Shown: one piece after another, positions 54,857 to 64,000 of the stretch
How positions within the stretch are numbered: the first letter of the stretch is position 1
Layout: the number at the start of each line of letters is the position of its first letter
DNA from: Liolophura sinensis
Lineage: Eukaryota; Mollusca; Polyplacophora; Chitonida; Chitonidae
DNA length: 64,000 bases
Direction of reading: 5' to 3'
Assembly (NCBI RefSeq): GCF_032854445.1
Contig: NC_088298.1
Location: 20,795,295 to 20,859,294, forward strand
Notes under the pieces: model-generated
Database searches by the model: none
The model's input: the letters and a program-made list of their open reading frames with translations, nothing else
Told to the model about the DNA's origin: nothing
Translations under genes and position numbers: made by a program

Positions 54857-57800
54857 GTAAGACCATATTAATTCTTACCATATTCGCCAAAATCTGTAGT
54901 ATAACAGCGTGTTAGCGTTGTCATCGATTATGTTAGGATCGATATATCGATATATGGCTTAACGTCACATCGACAATACTTCAACCATATCGCGGAGAAA
55001 ACACATTTATATCCAGAAGATGTCAGGAAGGCATGCATTAAAGCCTTCTCAGTCCACAACACACGAAGGTTAAAATTCACAGGGATGTTTCCATGTTCAT
55101 TGGGTTGCTTTAATTTCTCATTAATAACATCTGTGTGAAATTCGGGGAAAAACCTTATATCAGCAGTGTATATGTATTCCAATGGGTACAGACTGGGCCC
55201 CCTTTTGGCCGACCTATAGCTGTTCTCATATGAATATGATTATATGCAGAAACTATTAAGAAGTAATCCTCACCAGGCCCGATCTTTCTCATTCGCTGAA
55301 CGGTATATTGATGATCTTCTGGCTTTAAACAATCCGTATCCTTCGCCGGTTTTAAAGGAAACGGCAAACTCTCCAGATGGTACATCTTATCTGAACCTAT
55401 ACTTGTACAAAGACCAAAACGGTTTCCTCTCTCGCAGACTTTACAAGAGGGGTGGTTTCAATTTTGACATTGTAAATTACCATTATTTGGACAACATGGC
55501 GTGTACATATCTTGCCTTGTAGCATTTGTTAGATCCTACGTGTTGTTTGACGATTTCAATCAACGTCACAAGTTATTACTGCAAAAACTTGTGTTATTCC
55601 ATCAATCGCCTTCACTCCAAGTTTTCTAAGTTTTAAAATCAGTATAATTCTCTTGTAGGTAAATATGGACAGAGTGTTCAGAATTTCTGGCGCTTTACTT
55701 CATGATTGTATCTAATTCCGCTTAACCCGGAGCTAAGGGCTGTATATTCATCGTGTTAAATGAGATCGCCACGTTGGGTACATTAATACTTGCAATAAAA
55801 GCGCAAGTGAGATACAAATTTTGTTTTTGACAACTGTTATTTTAGCATGGTACACGTATAATAATAATTATAATACTCATTTCACTCACTCGCCAAGAAC
55901 GTACCTTACGTCTTTCCAACATCACTGAAAACTGTTCACTTCTCCTCTTGGCATGATTCCGTCCTATTTTCGTACTTTCGTATATTTTTAGTTCTTTGGT
56001 GGTTTGTGTTATATGTTGTTTTTGGGAGTTGGCCTTGCAATTATTGATCTGGAACGTCCTTATTGGTTGACGGCTGGTATACGAGTGTCTGTTTCGACGC
56101 ACAGATTTACAACTATCACACTGTCGTTGCTGCTCTGGTTTTACTCTCTATATTTATTTATGTAGTTATTTGACTCGTGTTTTACGCCGTACTCAAGAAT
56201 ATTTCACTTAGGCTTATACCATCGTGCCCAGGTTTTACTCTCTACACTGTTGTTGTCTGTATTGCTGAATTCAACTTAATTCAACTACTATAAACCTGGA
56301 GCATCACCTCACCGTGTTCTTGCAATCAAAAAATTAAAACTGATGACGTTTAACTTTTGCATTACCGTATGTAATACTTGCCTGATTTCTGATCCTGTTT
56401 AGTCTCTATGGCTGTCTGGGTATTCCTGTTTGTGTTGACGTTACATTAGCTAAAAACAAACGGTTCAATCCATTACCAGGAACGGATTAAAATACAGTCC
56501 GCCAGGTGTAGGCCTTTTTGTGTCGGATGTTACACCATAAACCAAAACATCTTCCGTTAAATCCGTTCGTTCACTGATGACGAAATGCACTGTATTGGAT
56601 TATCAGGAACGGATTAATTGGTTATCAGGAACGGATTAAATAATCGGTTAGATCGATGAAAATGCAGTCCGCCATCACTCCCGGAAACGGATTTAACAGA
56701 AAATGTTTTCAGAATATTTTGTAATCTGGCTCAGCATATAGTGGCCAGATGGCCATTGTATTCTCTTCTCTCCCGTTGTCTGTTCATACTGACTTCTAGA
56801 TAGGCCTAGGTCAATACAGATGTCTGGTATACCGGAACGTAGATTATGTGTTATGCAGACATCCATCAAATTCATACCTGCCGAGATCCAGTTTTGAGGT
56901 AAAACACACGCATCTTTAACCTGTATCCCACTTTGAGAAACATCCCAGATTTGAGGTCCAAACTCCGTTTTGCTTACGTTCGTAGGAGAAAAATACGTTC
57001 CGTGAATTTTTTTTAAAGTCATGGTCATTTGAAGATAGATTTTGCACTTAAGTGCAATAAGACCTGGTCAATGCAATTCCTTAAACAATTCGTTCTAAGC
57101 GGTGGTAGATGAAAGTCCGTTCTCGGAAAAGCACTGGATTGACAGGTGAGACCGGAGCCGGGGGCAATTCACCAGTTTCGGATGGGTTTTATATTTTTAA
57201 CTTTTTAATGGCTTTTAACAGTTAATGGTTGGTTCCTGTTTGAATCTAAAAATAAAACGTCAATGGAACTGTAATTGTAAATTTTATTGCGTTTCTCTTT
57301 CACCAGACGTTCATGTGTTGTTGTTGCTATCGTTGTTGTTGTAGTCTCCAGGCCGACGCTCGTGTTGTCGTCGCTGTTCACGGGGCTGTCAGAGATGGTG
57401 CTCTTGGAGACGTTGTTGTATGATATTCTGGGTGACATTGTTGATTCTCCTGGCCCTTGCCGCTCTGGCCACAGCCATTTACTTCGCCGTCGCTGGTGAG
57501 TACGCTATATGCACGCATGTATAGTTGTGTAGGCCTATTGTGGCAGCTACAACAAAAGAGACAAGGCGATACATGATTCAATATGTCGGTTTTAATTAAA
57601 CCATTTTCAAGAGCGAATAAATATGTACATCGGTGCAGTAATTTCCGACCGGCTCCGATGGCTCAGTTGATAGAGCGTCCGCTTGAGGGACGGTAGATCC
57701 AGTGTCAAACCTGGTCGGGTCACGCCTTAAAAAGACCTTGAAAGAGGAAGTTGTATCTTCCTCGCTTGGCGTTCAGCATTAAGGGGATAGTGCAACGACT

Positions 57801-59254
57801 GGTTATACATAATGGCTTTTGTTTGGAGGCTTACTTGGCTTCGGTAAGTCATTTCAGTGAAACAGCACTAGAGAGCTGTGGAAATCGGTCCTCATGACTG
57901 AACAATTTTGAAGTATCTACGACGTTAAACCCTAATCACTCGCATTCGCAGTCAGTATTTTGCGTAGAGGGCGCCACATGTGCTGTAAGGCGTATGCCAC
58001 AGATGTAACAATACGTGGTTCTCACGGTGTTATTTGTCAGAGCAATATGAGTGGATTTCAACAATATTTTTAACATTCAGCAGGTAAAAGTCGTATGAAA
58101 TATATTCGAGTCGATTCCACATGTGAAATCAGCTTCCTCTTACTTTTGGAGTGATCTGGATGGCCGTATCAACAACACTGAGAGAGTAATTTAATGGAGC
58201 TAATTCGACTCCAAAACTGAGCAATATCACCTGATCAGCTGAGCCAAGAGACTCATCCAGTTATATTTTAACTCATCTGGTTAGTCGAAAAACTCCCAGG
58301 AGTCGTGCACGACTAAGTTTTCACGGTCATATGGCTCAAATTAGCTCCATTGAAGTACTCAAATTTTTGAGTAAGCTGAGCCAAATTTTTCACTCGGTGA
58401 AGCCTGTCAGTGAACCAGTCCATAATGATTTTAGCTGTTATAAAAACACTATTTTAATTTTATGGGAATGCAGAATACACCCATAGTCCTTCGCAGAATC
58501 GACATCTTTCATACCATCGATCAGTCATTACCGTGGCATCCTTAACATTGCACTGAGGTTTTTTGTTTTCTCCCTTACTCTTTTTGAAAGGAAAAACAAA
58601 TAAATTTAACTTTAGTCATGTCCAGTCGATGGGTGGAAACCGCCTCAGTCATTTCCTTTTGACGCGATTGGTAACTCGATGAATCAGTTTTTAATCTTTA
58701 ATTCTAATGAGGCTATGCATGGGATACGCCGAATTATATTTATTTATTTATTTATTTATTTATTTGATTTTTGTTTTACACCGCACTCGAGAATATTCAC
58801 ATATGCCATGGCGGCAAACATTATGATGGGAGGAAGCCGGGCAAAGCCCGAAGGCAACTCACGATCATCGGCAGCGCCAAACTATAGGAACCGGAACCTG
58901 ATGTGGCGTTAAGCGGTACCCTAAGCTCATTGGCCTGTCTGAATATCAAAACGGCAGAACAGTGTTCACCTGACGTCACAGAAGAAACAAGTGCATGTGG
59001 TCTTTGGGTTGTAGAATGTGGGCGCTTTCGGACTTTTTCTGTGTGACCGATTTCGATAGAGGCATACATTTATTCTAGTATTGTCTTCCCTTTTTGTAGG
59101 TGCCGCTAACGAAAGCTCCGTCACGGGACGTAACCTTGCTCAAGGATCCCCGCTACTTGATCTACGGGGTGGACCAGCCGTGCAGAACGACAGTGATCAC
59201 CAGTCCTACCACGCCAACAACCACAACAACCACAGAAAAGGCAACCACTGCTGA
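54143..59254 (+). CDS. Unrecognised type II membrane protein with Ser/Pro/Arg-rich cytosolic domain (three exons)
   Basis: Exons 54143-54856, 57345-57495 and 59100-59254 join in frame to about 339 residues. Residues 1-238 are hydrophilic and low-complexity, with repeated SPSP/TPSP and RRER motifs, a CAVC pair near the start (residues 12-15) and Tyr/His/Arg-rich end (RRRDYNDRWHRDRPSYDK). Exon 2 then gives a Cys/Arg-rich patch (CCRRCSRGCQRWCSWRRCC) directly followed by one hydrophobic helix (MIFWVTLLILLALAALATAI). Exon 3 gives a short Asn/His-rich C-terminus with glycosylation sequons (NES, NDS). Positive charge before the helix and sequons after it suggest N-in, C-out topology; the cysteines could be palmitoylated. 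An in-frame TAA at 54134-54136 supports the start. I do not recognise the family. The last exon has a competing frame, described separately. Confidence 0.62.
55148..55705 (+). pseudogene. Reverse transcriptase fragment (decayed retroelement)
   Basis: One frame reads CIPMGTDWAPLLADL, a stop, LFSYEYDYMQKLLRSN, then RYIDDLLALNN (catalytic YIDD at 55304-55315), SYLNLYLYKDQNGF and FNFDIVNYHYL. After a stop and a frame change it continues as LHSKFSKF and NQYNSLVGKYGQSVQ up to about 55705. The motif order is that of a reverse transcriptase family abundant in marine invertebrates, possibly Penelope-like; I am not sure of the clade. Stops and a frameshift show it is dead. It lies in intron 1 of the unknown membrane protein gene. 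Confidence 0.75.
55706..57344. other. Intron 1 of the unknown gene, right part
   Basis: A V-SINE tail, a short region with repeated caggaacggatta motifs (56470-56700), and a 111-codon - strand frame without features. Confidence 0.5.
56153..56236 (-). repeat. V-SINE tail fragment
   Basis: gtgttttacgccgtactcaa and tttcacttaggcttatacca on the - strand. Confidence 0.7.
57345..57495 (+). CDS. Unknown membrane protein exon 2: Cys-rich patch and transmembrane helix
   Basis: Acceptor is ttgttgttgtag ending at 57344; donor gtgagt starts at 57496. In the phase set by exon 1 it reads SPGRRSCCRRCSRGCQRWC then the helix and FAVA. Another AG (57306) would give a longer exon but reaches a stop inside, so the helix-bearing frame is preferred. 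Confidence 0.62.
57646..57950 (+). mobile_element. SINE family B, copy in the unknown gene's intron 2
   Basis: Head ccgatggctcagttgataga, body ggcgttcagcattaagggga, shortened 3' part ending gacgttaaaccctaatcact. Confidence 0.8.
58738..58872 (-). repeat. 5'-truncated V-SINE
   Basis: Starts in a (ttta)n run, then gttttacaccgcactcgaga and cattatgatgggaggaagcc. Confidence 0.75.
59100..59254 (+). CDS. Unknown membrane protein exon 3 (C-terminus)
   Basis: Acceptor tttttgtag ends at 59099. With the phase of exon 2 it reads GAANESSVTGRNLAQGSPLL and ends at TGA 59252-59254 inside an ACC/ACA-rich stretch read as Asn/His. A second frame (59100-59411) is open further and reads as a Thr-rich mucin-like stalk; see finding. 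Confidence 0.45.
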
Positions 59255-59335
59255 TATCACAACCGGAGAAACCACAACCACCACTGAACAAACAACAACC
59301 ACAACCACTACCACAGCGCCCACCACCACCCTCAT
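59190..59335 (+). repeat. ACC/ACA-rich low-complexity stretch
   Basis: Short imperfect accacaac repeats. In one frame they give Thr runs, in another Asn/His runs. They overlap the last exon of the unknown membrane protein. Confidence 0.7.
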
Positions 59336-59739
59336 CCTCTGCTACGACACCACTACCTCCTTCGTCAGGAGCGGAAGTGAATTTCGAACGAGGCCCGTTC
59401 ACTTCCGGTGACGTCATCTCTTACTTTGTTTCTCTCGGTAGCCGTGGTTTTGTTGACAAGGAACTTTATTGAACGAATTCTGATTTAAAAAGAGGAGTTA
59501 GAATGTGAGATTTCGCGTCCCGTCGTATTTGAAGCTTAGTTTTGAAATAATTCCTTTCACTACTTCCCATTTTCTTCACGTAGATCTTGTAAATTACTTG
59601 TGACCATGAAAATATATCGACAACTTGCTATAGGCCTACTTGACATGTCAAAGCATGTTACCATCCTGTTAGTAGCCGTATGTAAATGTTGTATATTCAC
59701 TTGAAATTTCACGACCCACAATGTGGACTGCTGCCTGAT

Positions 59740-60168
59740 TCGACACAGCAGACGATGGGGCCTTTCAAAGAGGTCACAGGTTCGAATCCAGCATTGGCTG
59801 GTTGGGTTGAAGTATTAACACAAGAGGGTTTCGTCATGTAAATAGCGAAGGGAGGTGATTTCTTTCATATACATGAGCTTTCTTCACCAATAAATCTGAT
59901 CACCACCATATCAGTGAAACATTCTGTTGTAAGGAGATTAACGTCAATGAAATTAAAAAAAAGGAGCCTTATGACCATTGAGGTCCGCGTGTTCGAACCC
60001 AGCTCTTGCTATTTATTCTGCGGCTTTAAGTCAGGATCGTGGTCAGGAAGGTCGATGGTTTCACTCCAGGCACTACGGTTTCCCTCCACACATAAACCCG
60101 ACCGCGGTCATGTATTCAGTGAAACACCAGTCCAAAAGTATCAATAAGTTAATTAAACAAATAAACTG
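59740..60168 (+). repeat. Third SINE-like family, two adjacent pieces
   Basis: Two box B-like sites (aggttcgaatcc near 59779; cgtgttcgaaccc near 59988), the second followed by ctgcggctttaagtcaggat, gaaacaccagtcc and an aaacaaataaa tail. Confidence 0.5.
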
Positions 60169-61015
60169 AAGTTCTGCCCAGCAAGTGAGACACGATTAAT
60201 AAAACCTGGATACTGTCTTATTATTTGATTTGCAATCTACATATACTGATATGATGACGCGCAGAGCACCTAAGTCCCTGTATTCTTTTAAATATGTTTT
60301 TCTAGTTGATCTTTTTGTTATTAAGGGCGCGGTATAATTGTTTGAAAACTTTCCGTATGAGAGAAAAATAGAAATGTACCTATTAGCCGTGGTCTCGAAT
60401 GACCCTTGTGAACATTTTGACCTCATTGATGAATAGATTCTAATCTACTGACCGTACCCCTCCTAAAACGTCTGTTACTAATTTGTACTTACATCCATAC
60501 TGGCATGTGTTTCAGTTTTGTGTTTTCACAATTGTGTAACAAATTCTTTTTTCAGTTTTATTTTTCTGTAAACATTATTGTTGTTGCCGGAGGTGTGCCC
60601 GCGTCCGATATCCACTGGGCTACTTTCATGAAATATTCCTAAGCATGACGCCCGAATATCATATAAATATTAATGATTATAAACACTGCTAACGATAATG
60701 CTATATCTTTGGGGATAAATGTGATATTTTTTGTATTATATCTTTCAAAATAATAAAAGCGTTATTAACACAATGTATGATTTGTGCTTATATTTTTCTT
60801 ATGAAATTAACATTGTGTGCCACTGAGCAGAAGCTAAATCTCCCATAGCGAAACTTTCTTAGTTGATCAACCCATTAAACACTGGTGGTAAAAATACCAA
60901 TGCGATCATGATGTTAGAAAGGCTGGGGGTTGAGAATATCTAAACAAATGCAACAGCAACGCACCAAAAGAGTAGAATTTTATAAGAATGTCCATGTCAG
61001 GCCAGAAAAGCTCCA
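60169..61015. other. No gene seen
   Basis: AT-rich with a SINE-tail-like remnant at 60600-60680. Confidence 0.5.
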
Positions 61016-61240
61016 AGTTCACGTGCTCACTCGCTTTGAGTTGAAGATCAGCTGATGTTGGTTTTCTATCCGGCCCAGTACGTGGGAGGGTCTTTCGGCA
61101 ACTTTGCGGATGGTCGTGGGTTTCCCCAGGGCTCTGCCCGATTTCCTCTCACCATAATGCTGGTCACCGTCGTTCAAGTGAAATAATCTTGAGTACGGCG
61201 TAAAACACCAATCAAAAAGAAGATAAATAAATATAATATC
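61016..61240 (+). repeat. 5'-truncated V-SINE
   Basis: ggtttccccagggctctgcc to taaaacaccaatcaaaaaga. Confidence 0.8.
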
Positions 61241-61708
61241 CAAGTAGGTTTATGACCCTCTTTTGTCATAAACCCCTGAAGTGTTCTGGAACAGACCTTA
61301 TAGCACCTGTCACTGCTGACTCTAGGCAACAAAACAGGCATGCGTATACCAGCGGAAAACAAAAACGAAAGTTACAGGTGAACAATCACAAGACCAACAA
61401 CGTTCAACCCAACATACAAAAGAGCTAAGAAGGTACCAGTAGGCCTATATAAAGTACTAAACTAAGACGGATTCAAGAGAAGGAGTCAACAGTTTTCAAT
61501 AAGATTGCAAAGACGCATGGAGTGTTCGAGGGAAATGAATGACATCAGTATCCAGTGTACTATTTTAATCAACAAGTTGCTCGTAATCAAAACAACAATA
61601 GCTACTCATTCAGCATCCATTTTATTTGCGAATCATTCTTAGCCGTGTGGTCAGATGCAATGGATTCCTCTTACAATCTCATTGATGTTGTCATTATGTC
61701 TTGTCGCC

Positions 61709-61985
61709 AAATGATAAATACACTTTTAATCTTTTAATTTTAACAGAAAGTCTGTTGTCTAAGTGATGCTAGAATATATTCTGTTATTATAACATAATAC
61801 TGTTTTATATTCAACATAATATCCTTTTAGTTTAATACAACCTTTATGTTGAATTGGTAGAATATATTTGTTATATTTAACAGAATAATCTGTTGCAATA
61901 GCAGGATACATTCTAGCATCACTCAGACGAGATTTCACCAGAAATCCACGCAACAAACAATTTATCTGAGTAACAGACATTTATA
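61709..61985. mobile_element. TA-flanked MITE, copy 3 (ends eroded)
   Basis: Carries gtctgttgtctaagtgatgc and, inverted, attctagcatcactcagacg, plus an extra gttgaattggtagaatat region. The right terminus no longer matches the other copies well. Confidence 0.6.
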
Positions 61986-62222
61986 CATGGGGAAGTTTAT
62001 TTTCCAGAAAAAAAAAACAGAAAGCAATACACATAAGTATCGCTTACTTTTGGACCGAAACAATGATAAATTTTTTTTATGAAAGAAAGAGTCCAATGGA
62101 CTTTCTGAGGTATAGGCCTAGAGTTCGCATCTCGAAACATCGAGGAAAGAACATGTTACCGGTATCAAGAAACTTAATGTTCCTTTTGGAATCAATAATG
62201 AGAAATAATCCACCTTTAACTG

Positions 62223-62378
62223 ATTGATCTATTTATTTATTTATTTGATTGGTGTTTTACGCCGTACTCAAGAATATTTCACTTATACGACGGTGGCCGG
62301 CAATATGGTGGGTGCAAACCGGGCAGAGCCTGGAGGAAACCCACGACCATGTTATTCACCAGGTTGCTGACAGACCTT
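62223..62378 (-). repeat. 5'-truncated V-SINE
   Basis: (ttta)n, ggtgttttacgccgtactca, acccacgaccatg. It lies 70 bases from the stop of the - strand terminal exon. Confidence 0.85.
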
Positions 62379-62450
62379 TAATTGATGCGGTTAAACATTT
62401 AAGCAAATGATGAAAATGTTCCCAAAACCAGGGCGTGGATATCCCCACTC

Positions 62451-62719
62451 TTATTCTGCTAGTAACCATCGCGACACCATGATCACGAGCAAAACACCCA
62501 TAACTCCACCTAGCGTCGAGCCACCAGCTGTGGTAGGCTCACTGTAAGGGGGAGTAAATCCTGATGGCGTCGTCGCCAAGACTGTTGTTGTTGCATTACA
62601 CAAAGGGAGCGTACTTGGGGAGAGAGTCGTGGCGGCTGGGTCTGTACAGTTCTGATACTTCCCCAAAACAGAGTAGTAGACGTTCTGCCCATTGATGATG
62701 GTCACTGTGCTTCTCCGAG
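62451..62719 (-). CDS. Terminal exon of a Thr-rich secreted or GPI-anchored surface protein (5'-partial)
   Basis: On the - strand an acceptor (tatcctttcag) precedes position 62719. Two bases complete a codon, then the frame reads RRSTVTIINGQNVYYSVLGK, NCTDPAATTLSPSTLPLCNA, further Thr/Pro/Ser-rich sequence, and ends in a Gly-Ser linker plus hydrophobic end (GGVMGVLLVIMVSRWLLAE) and TAA at 62451-62453. Two sequons (NCT, NAT) lie before the hydrophobic end. This layout is that of a GPI-anchored or short-tailed surface protein. No family recognised. Upstream exons should lie to the right (above 62720) and were not found before the window end. Confidence 0.6.
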
Positions 62720-63509
62720 CTGAAAGGATACCATGGCAACTGGCAGTCAGCGAAAATTGCAGGAAGTATGAAAAAAAAATTGAGTTTTATTGAAACACTT
62801 TTAGGGATTTTTATACCGCCATCATTGAAAACCAGAACAGCAATTTGACAAGTAGGTATTGACTATACTGGTTATGTCTTTGAATTTTAAAGATTCTGTC
62901 ATGGCCGCTATCGTCTATTTGAAAATATAACTCAGCTCAAAACCATTCCCATAATCGACCAGTGTGATTGGTCGACTGAAGCTTCATGGCAACAAAAGTG
63001 TTTCCGTAATATCAGAGCACCATGTTTTATTTTTTATTGTTTTGCAAATTGATCTCAGTGCTTGCTTTTGAACTATTCATTCTCTGCCCGGCATCACTGA
63101 AAACTGATGACCGCTTCTCTCTTGTGTTTTAACGGCTTTATTTCTTATATGTATAATTTCTTACATACCTTTGTCTTTGGAAGTTAGTGTTAAACGTTGT
63201 TTTGGAAATGGATCTTGCGATTATCGACTTGGAACGCCTTTTATGGACTACGAATGGTTTATGAATGTCGGACTTGACGCTTATATTTATGATCAGTAAT
63301 AAATAAACTCGAAAATGAAAGGGAAATCCATGGAATTGGCCTATTCCTTTCAACTGAGTACCAATACATTATTCAATCCGAGAAAACATATCCGTGCTGC
63401 CCTTTATTCCATTCCTTCGGCGACATGACCCGTTACAATATGAATCTAGGCACCCGTGAACCAGCCGTCAGCCACAATGGACATTCTGACCCGGTCATTC
63501 ATGGCAATA
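62720..63509. other. Intron of the - strand surface protein gene (inferred)
   Basis: No further exon with matching phase recognised before the 100-bp array. Confidence 0.4.
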
Positions 63510-64000
63510 TATGCGTCAAAACAGACATTGGTATACCATCAACCATTATGGACGTTCCAGGTCAATAAAGGCAAGGATGAACGTTCTGTGTCAGTAATCG
63601 CAGTCTGTGTGTGAAAACAGACATTGGTATACCAGGCATCAACAATTATGGACCTTCCAGGTCCATAAAGGCAAGGATGAACGTTCTGTATCAGTAATCG
63701 CAGTCTGTGTGTGAAAACAGACATTGGTATACCAGGCATCAACAATTATGGACGTTCCATGTCAATAAAGGCAAGGATGAACGTTCTGTGTCAGTAATCG
63801 CAGTCTGTGTGTGAAAACAGACATTGGTATACCATCAACCATTATGGACCTTCCAGGTCAATAAAGGCAAGGATGAACGTTCTGTGTCGGTAATCACAGT
63901 CTATGTGTGAAAACAGACATTGGTATACCAGGCATCAATCATTATTGACGTTCCAGGTCAATATAGGCAAAGATGAACGTTCTGTGTCGGTAATCACAGT
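63510..64000. repeat. 100-bp tandem repeat running off the window end
   Basis: Nearly five copies of a unit with gtgtgaaaacagacattggt ataccaggcatcaacaatta tgga and gcaaggatgaacgttctgtg. cagtctgtgt recurs at 63601, 63701 and 63801. Confidence 0.95.

Noticed and set aside
57307-57495. Longer exon 2 of the unknown gene from acceptor ttcaccag
   Set aside because: In the phase of exon 1 it reaches a stop before the membrane helix; the 57344 acceptor keeps the helix in frame.
57287-57499. Hydrophobic + strand frame (Val-rich) over exon 2
   Set aside because: Its phase does not fit exon 1; it arises from the ttg repeat before the acceptor.

Overview
The window is a piece of an AT-rich, intron-rich animal genome. 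Coding exons are short (45-340 bp), sit between standard GT-AG splice sites, and are separated by introns full of tRNA-derived SINEs, minisatellites and foldback/MITE elements. The commonest repeat has a tRNA-like head and a conserved tail ending in caatcaaataaataaa. It looks like the V-SINE type that is widespread in molluscs (RUDI-like), so I infer a marine lophotrochozoan, most likely a mollusc. That placement rests on repeat style and protein similarity by eye, not on a search.

Layout. (1) About 4.2-19.3 kb, + strand: nine exons of a class C orphan GPCR of the GPR158/GPR179 (metabotropic glycine receptor) family. They cover the last strand of the extracellular sensor domain, the Cys-rich/EGF-like linker, all seven transmembrane helices and a short His-rich tail; the 5' exons lie outside the window. 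(2) About 19.3-31.7 kb: no gene I can support, only repeats, microsatellites, a LINE 3' end, a TA-flanked MITE and a promoter-like site with no assigned gene. (3) 31.82-49.25 kb, + strand: a complete 15-exon NOP58 gene (543 aa), core protein of box C/D snoRNPs. Its promoter has ETS- and NRF1-type motifs. Intron 9 carries an intact box C/D snoRNA whose guide matches the 18S rRNA stretch targeted by the vertebrate NOP58-hosted SNORD11/SNORD70. (4) 54.14-59.25 kb, + strand: a three-exon gene I do not recognise. It predicts a type II single-pass membrane protein with a long Ser/Pro/Arg-rich cytosolic part and a Cys/Arg-rich patch right before the membrane helix. (5) 62.45-62.72 kb, - strand: the last exon of a secreted or GPI-anchored Thr-rich surface protein whose upstream exons are not identified here.

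All exon junctions given for GPR158-like, NOP58 and the unknown gene were checked by hand for splice dinucleotides and reading phase, and every junction joins in frame. The single real ambiguity is the last exon of the unknown gene, where a second, longer Thr-rich frame is also open. The most notable items are the intronic snoRNA inside the gene for its own partner protein, a splice acceptor copied four times by a 103-bp tandem repeat in the receptor gene, the unrecognised membrane protein, and nested repeat insertions with exact target-site duplications.
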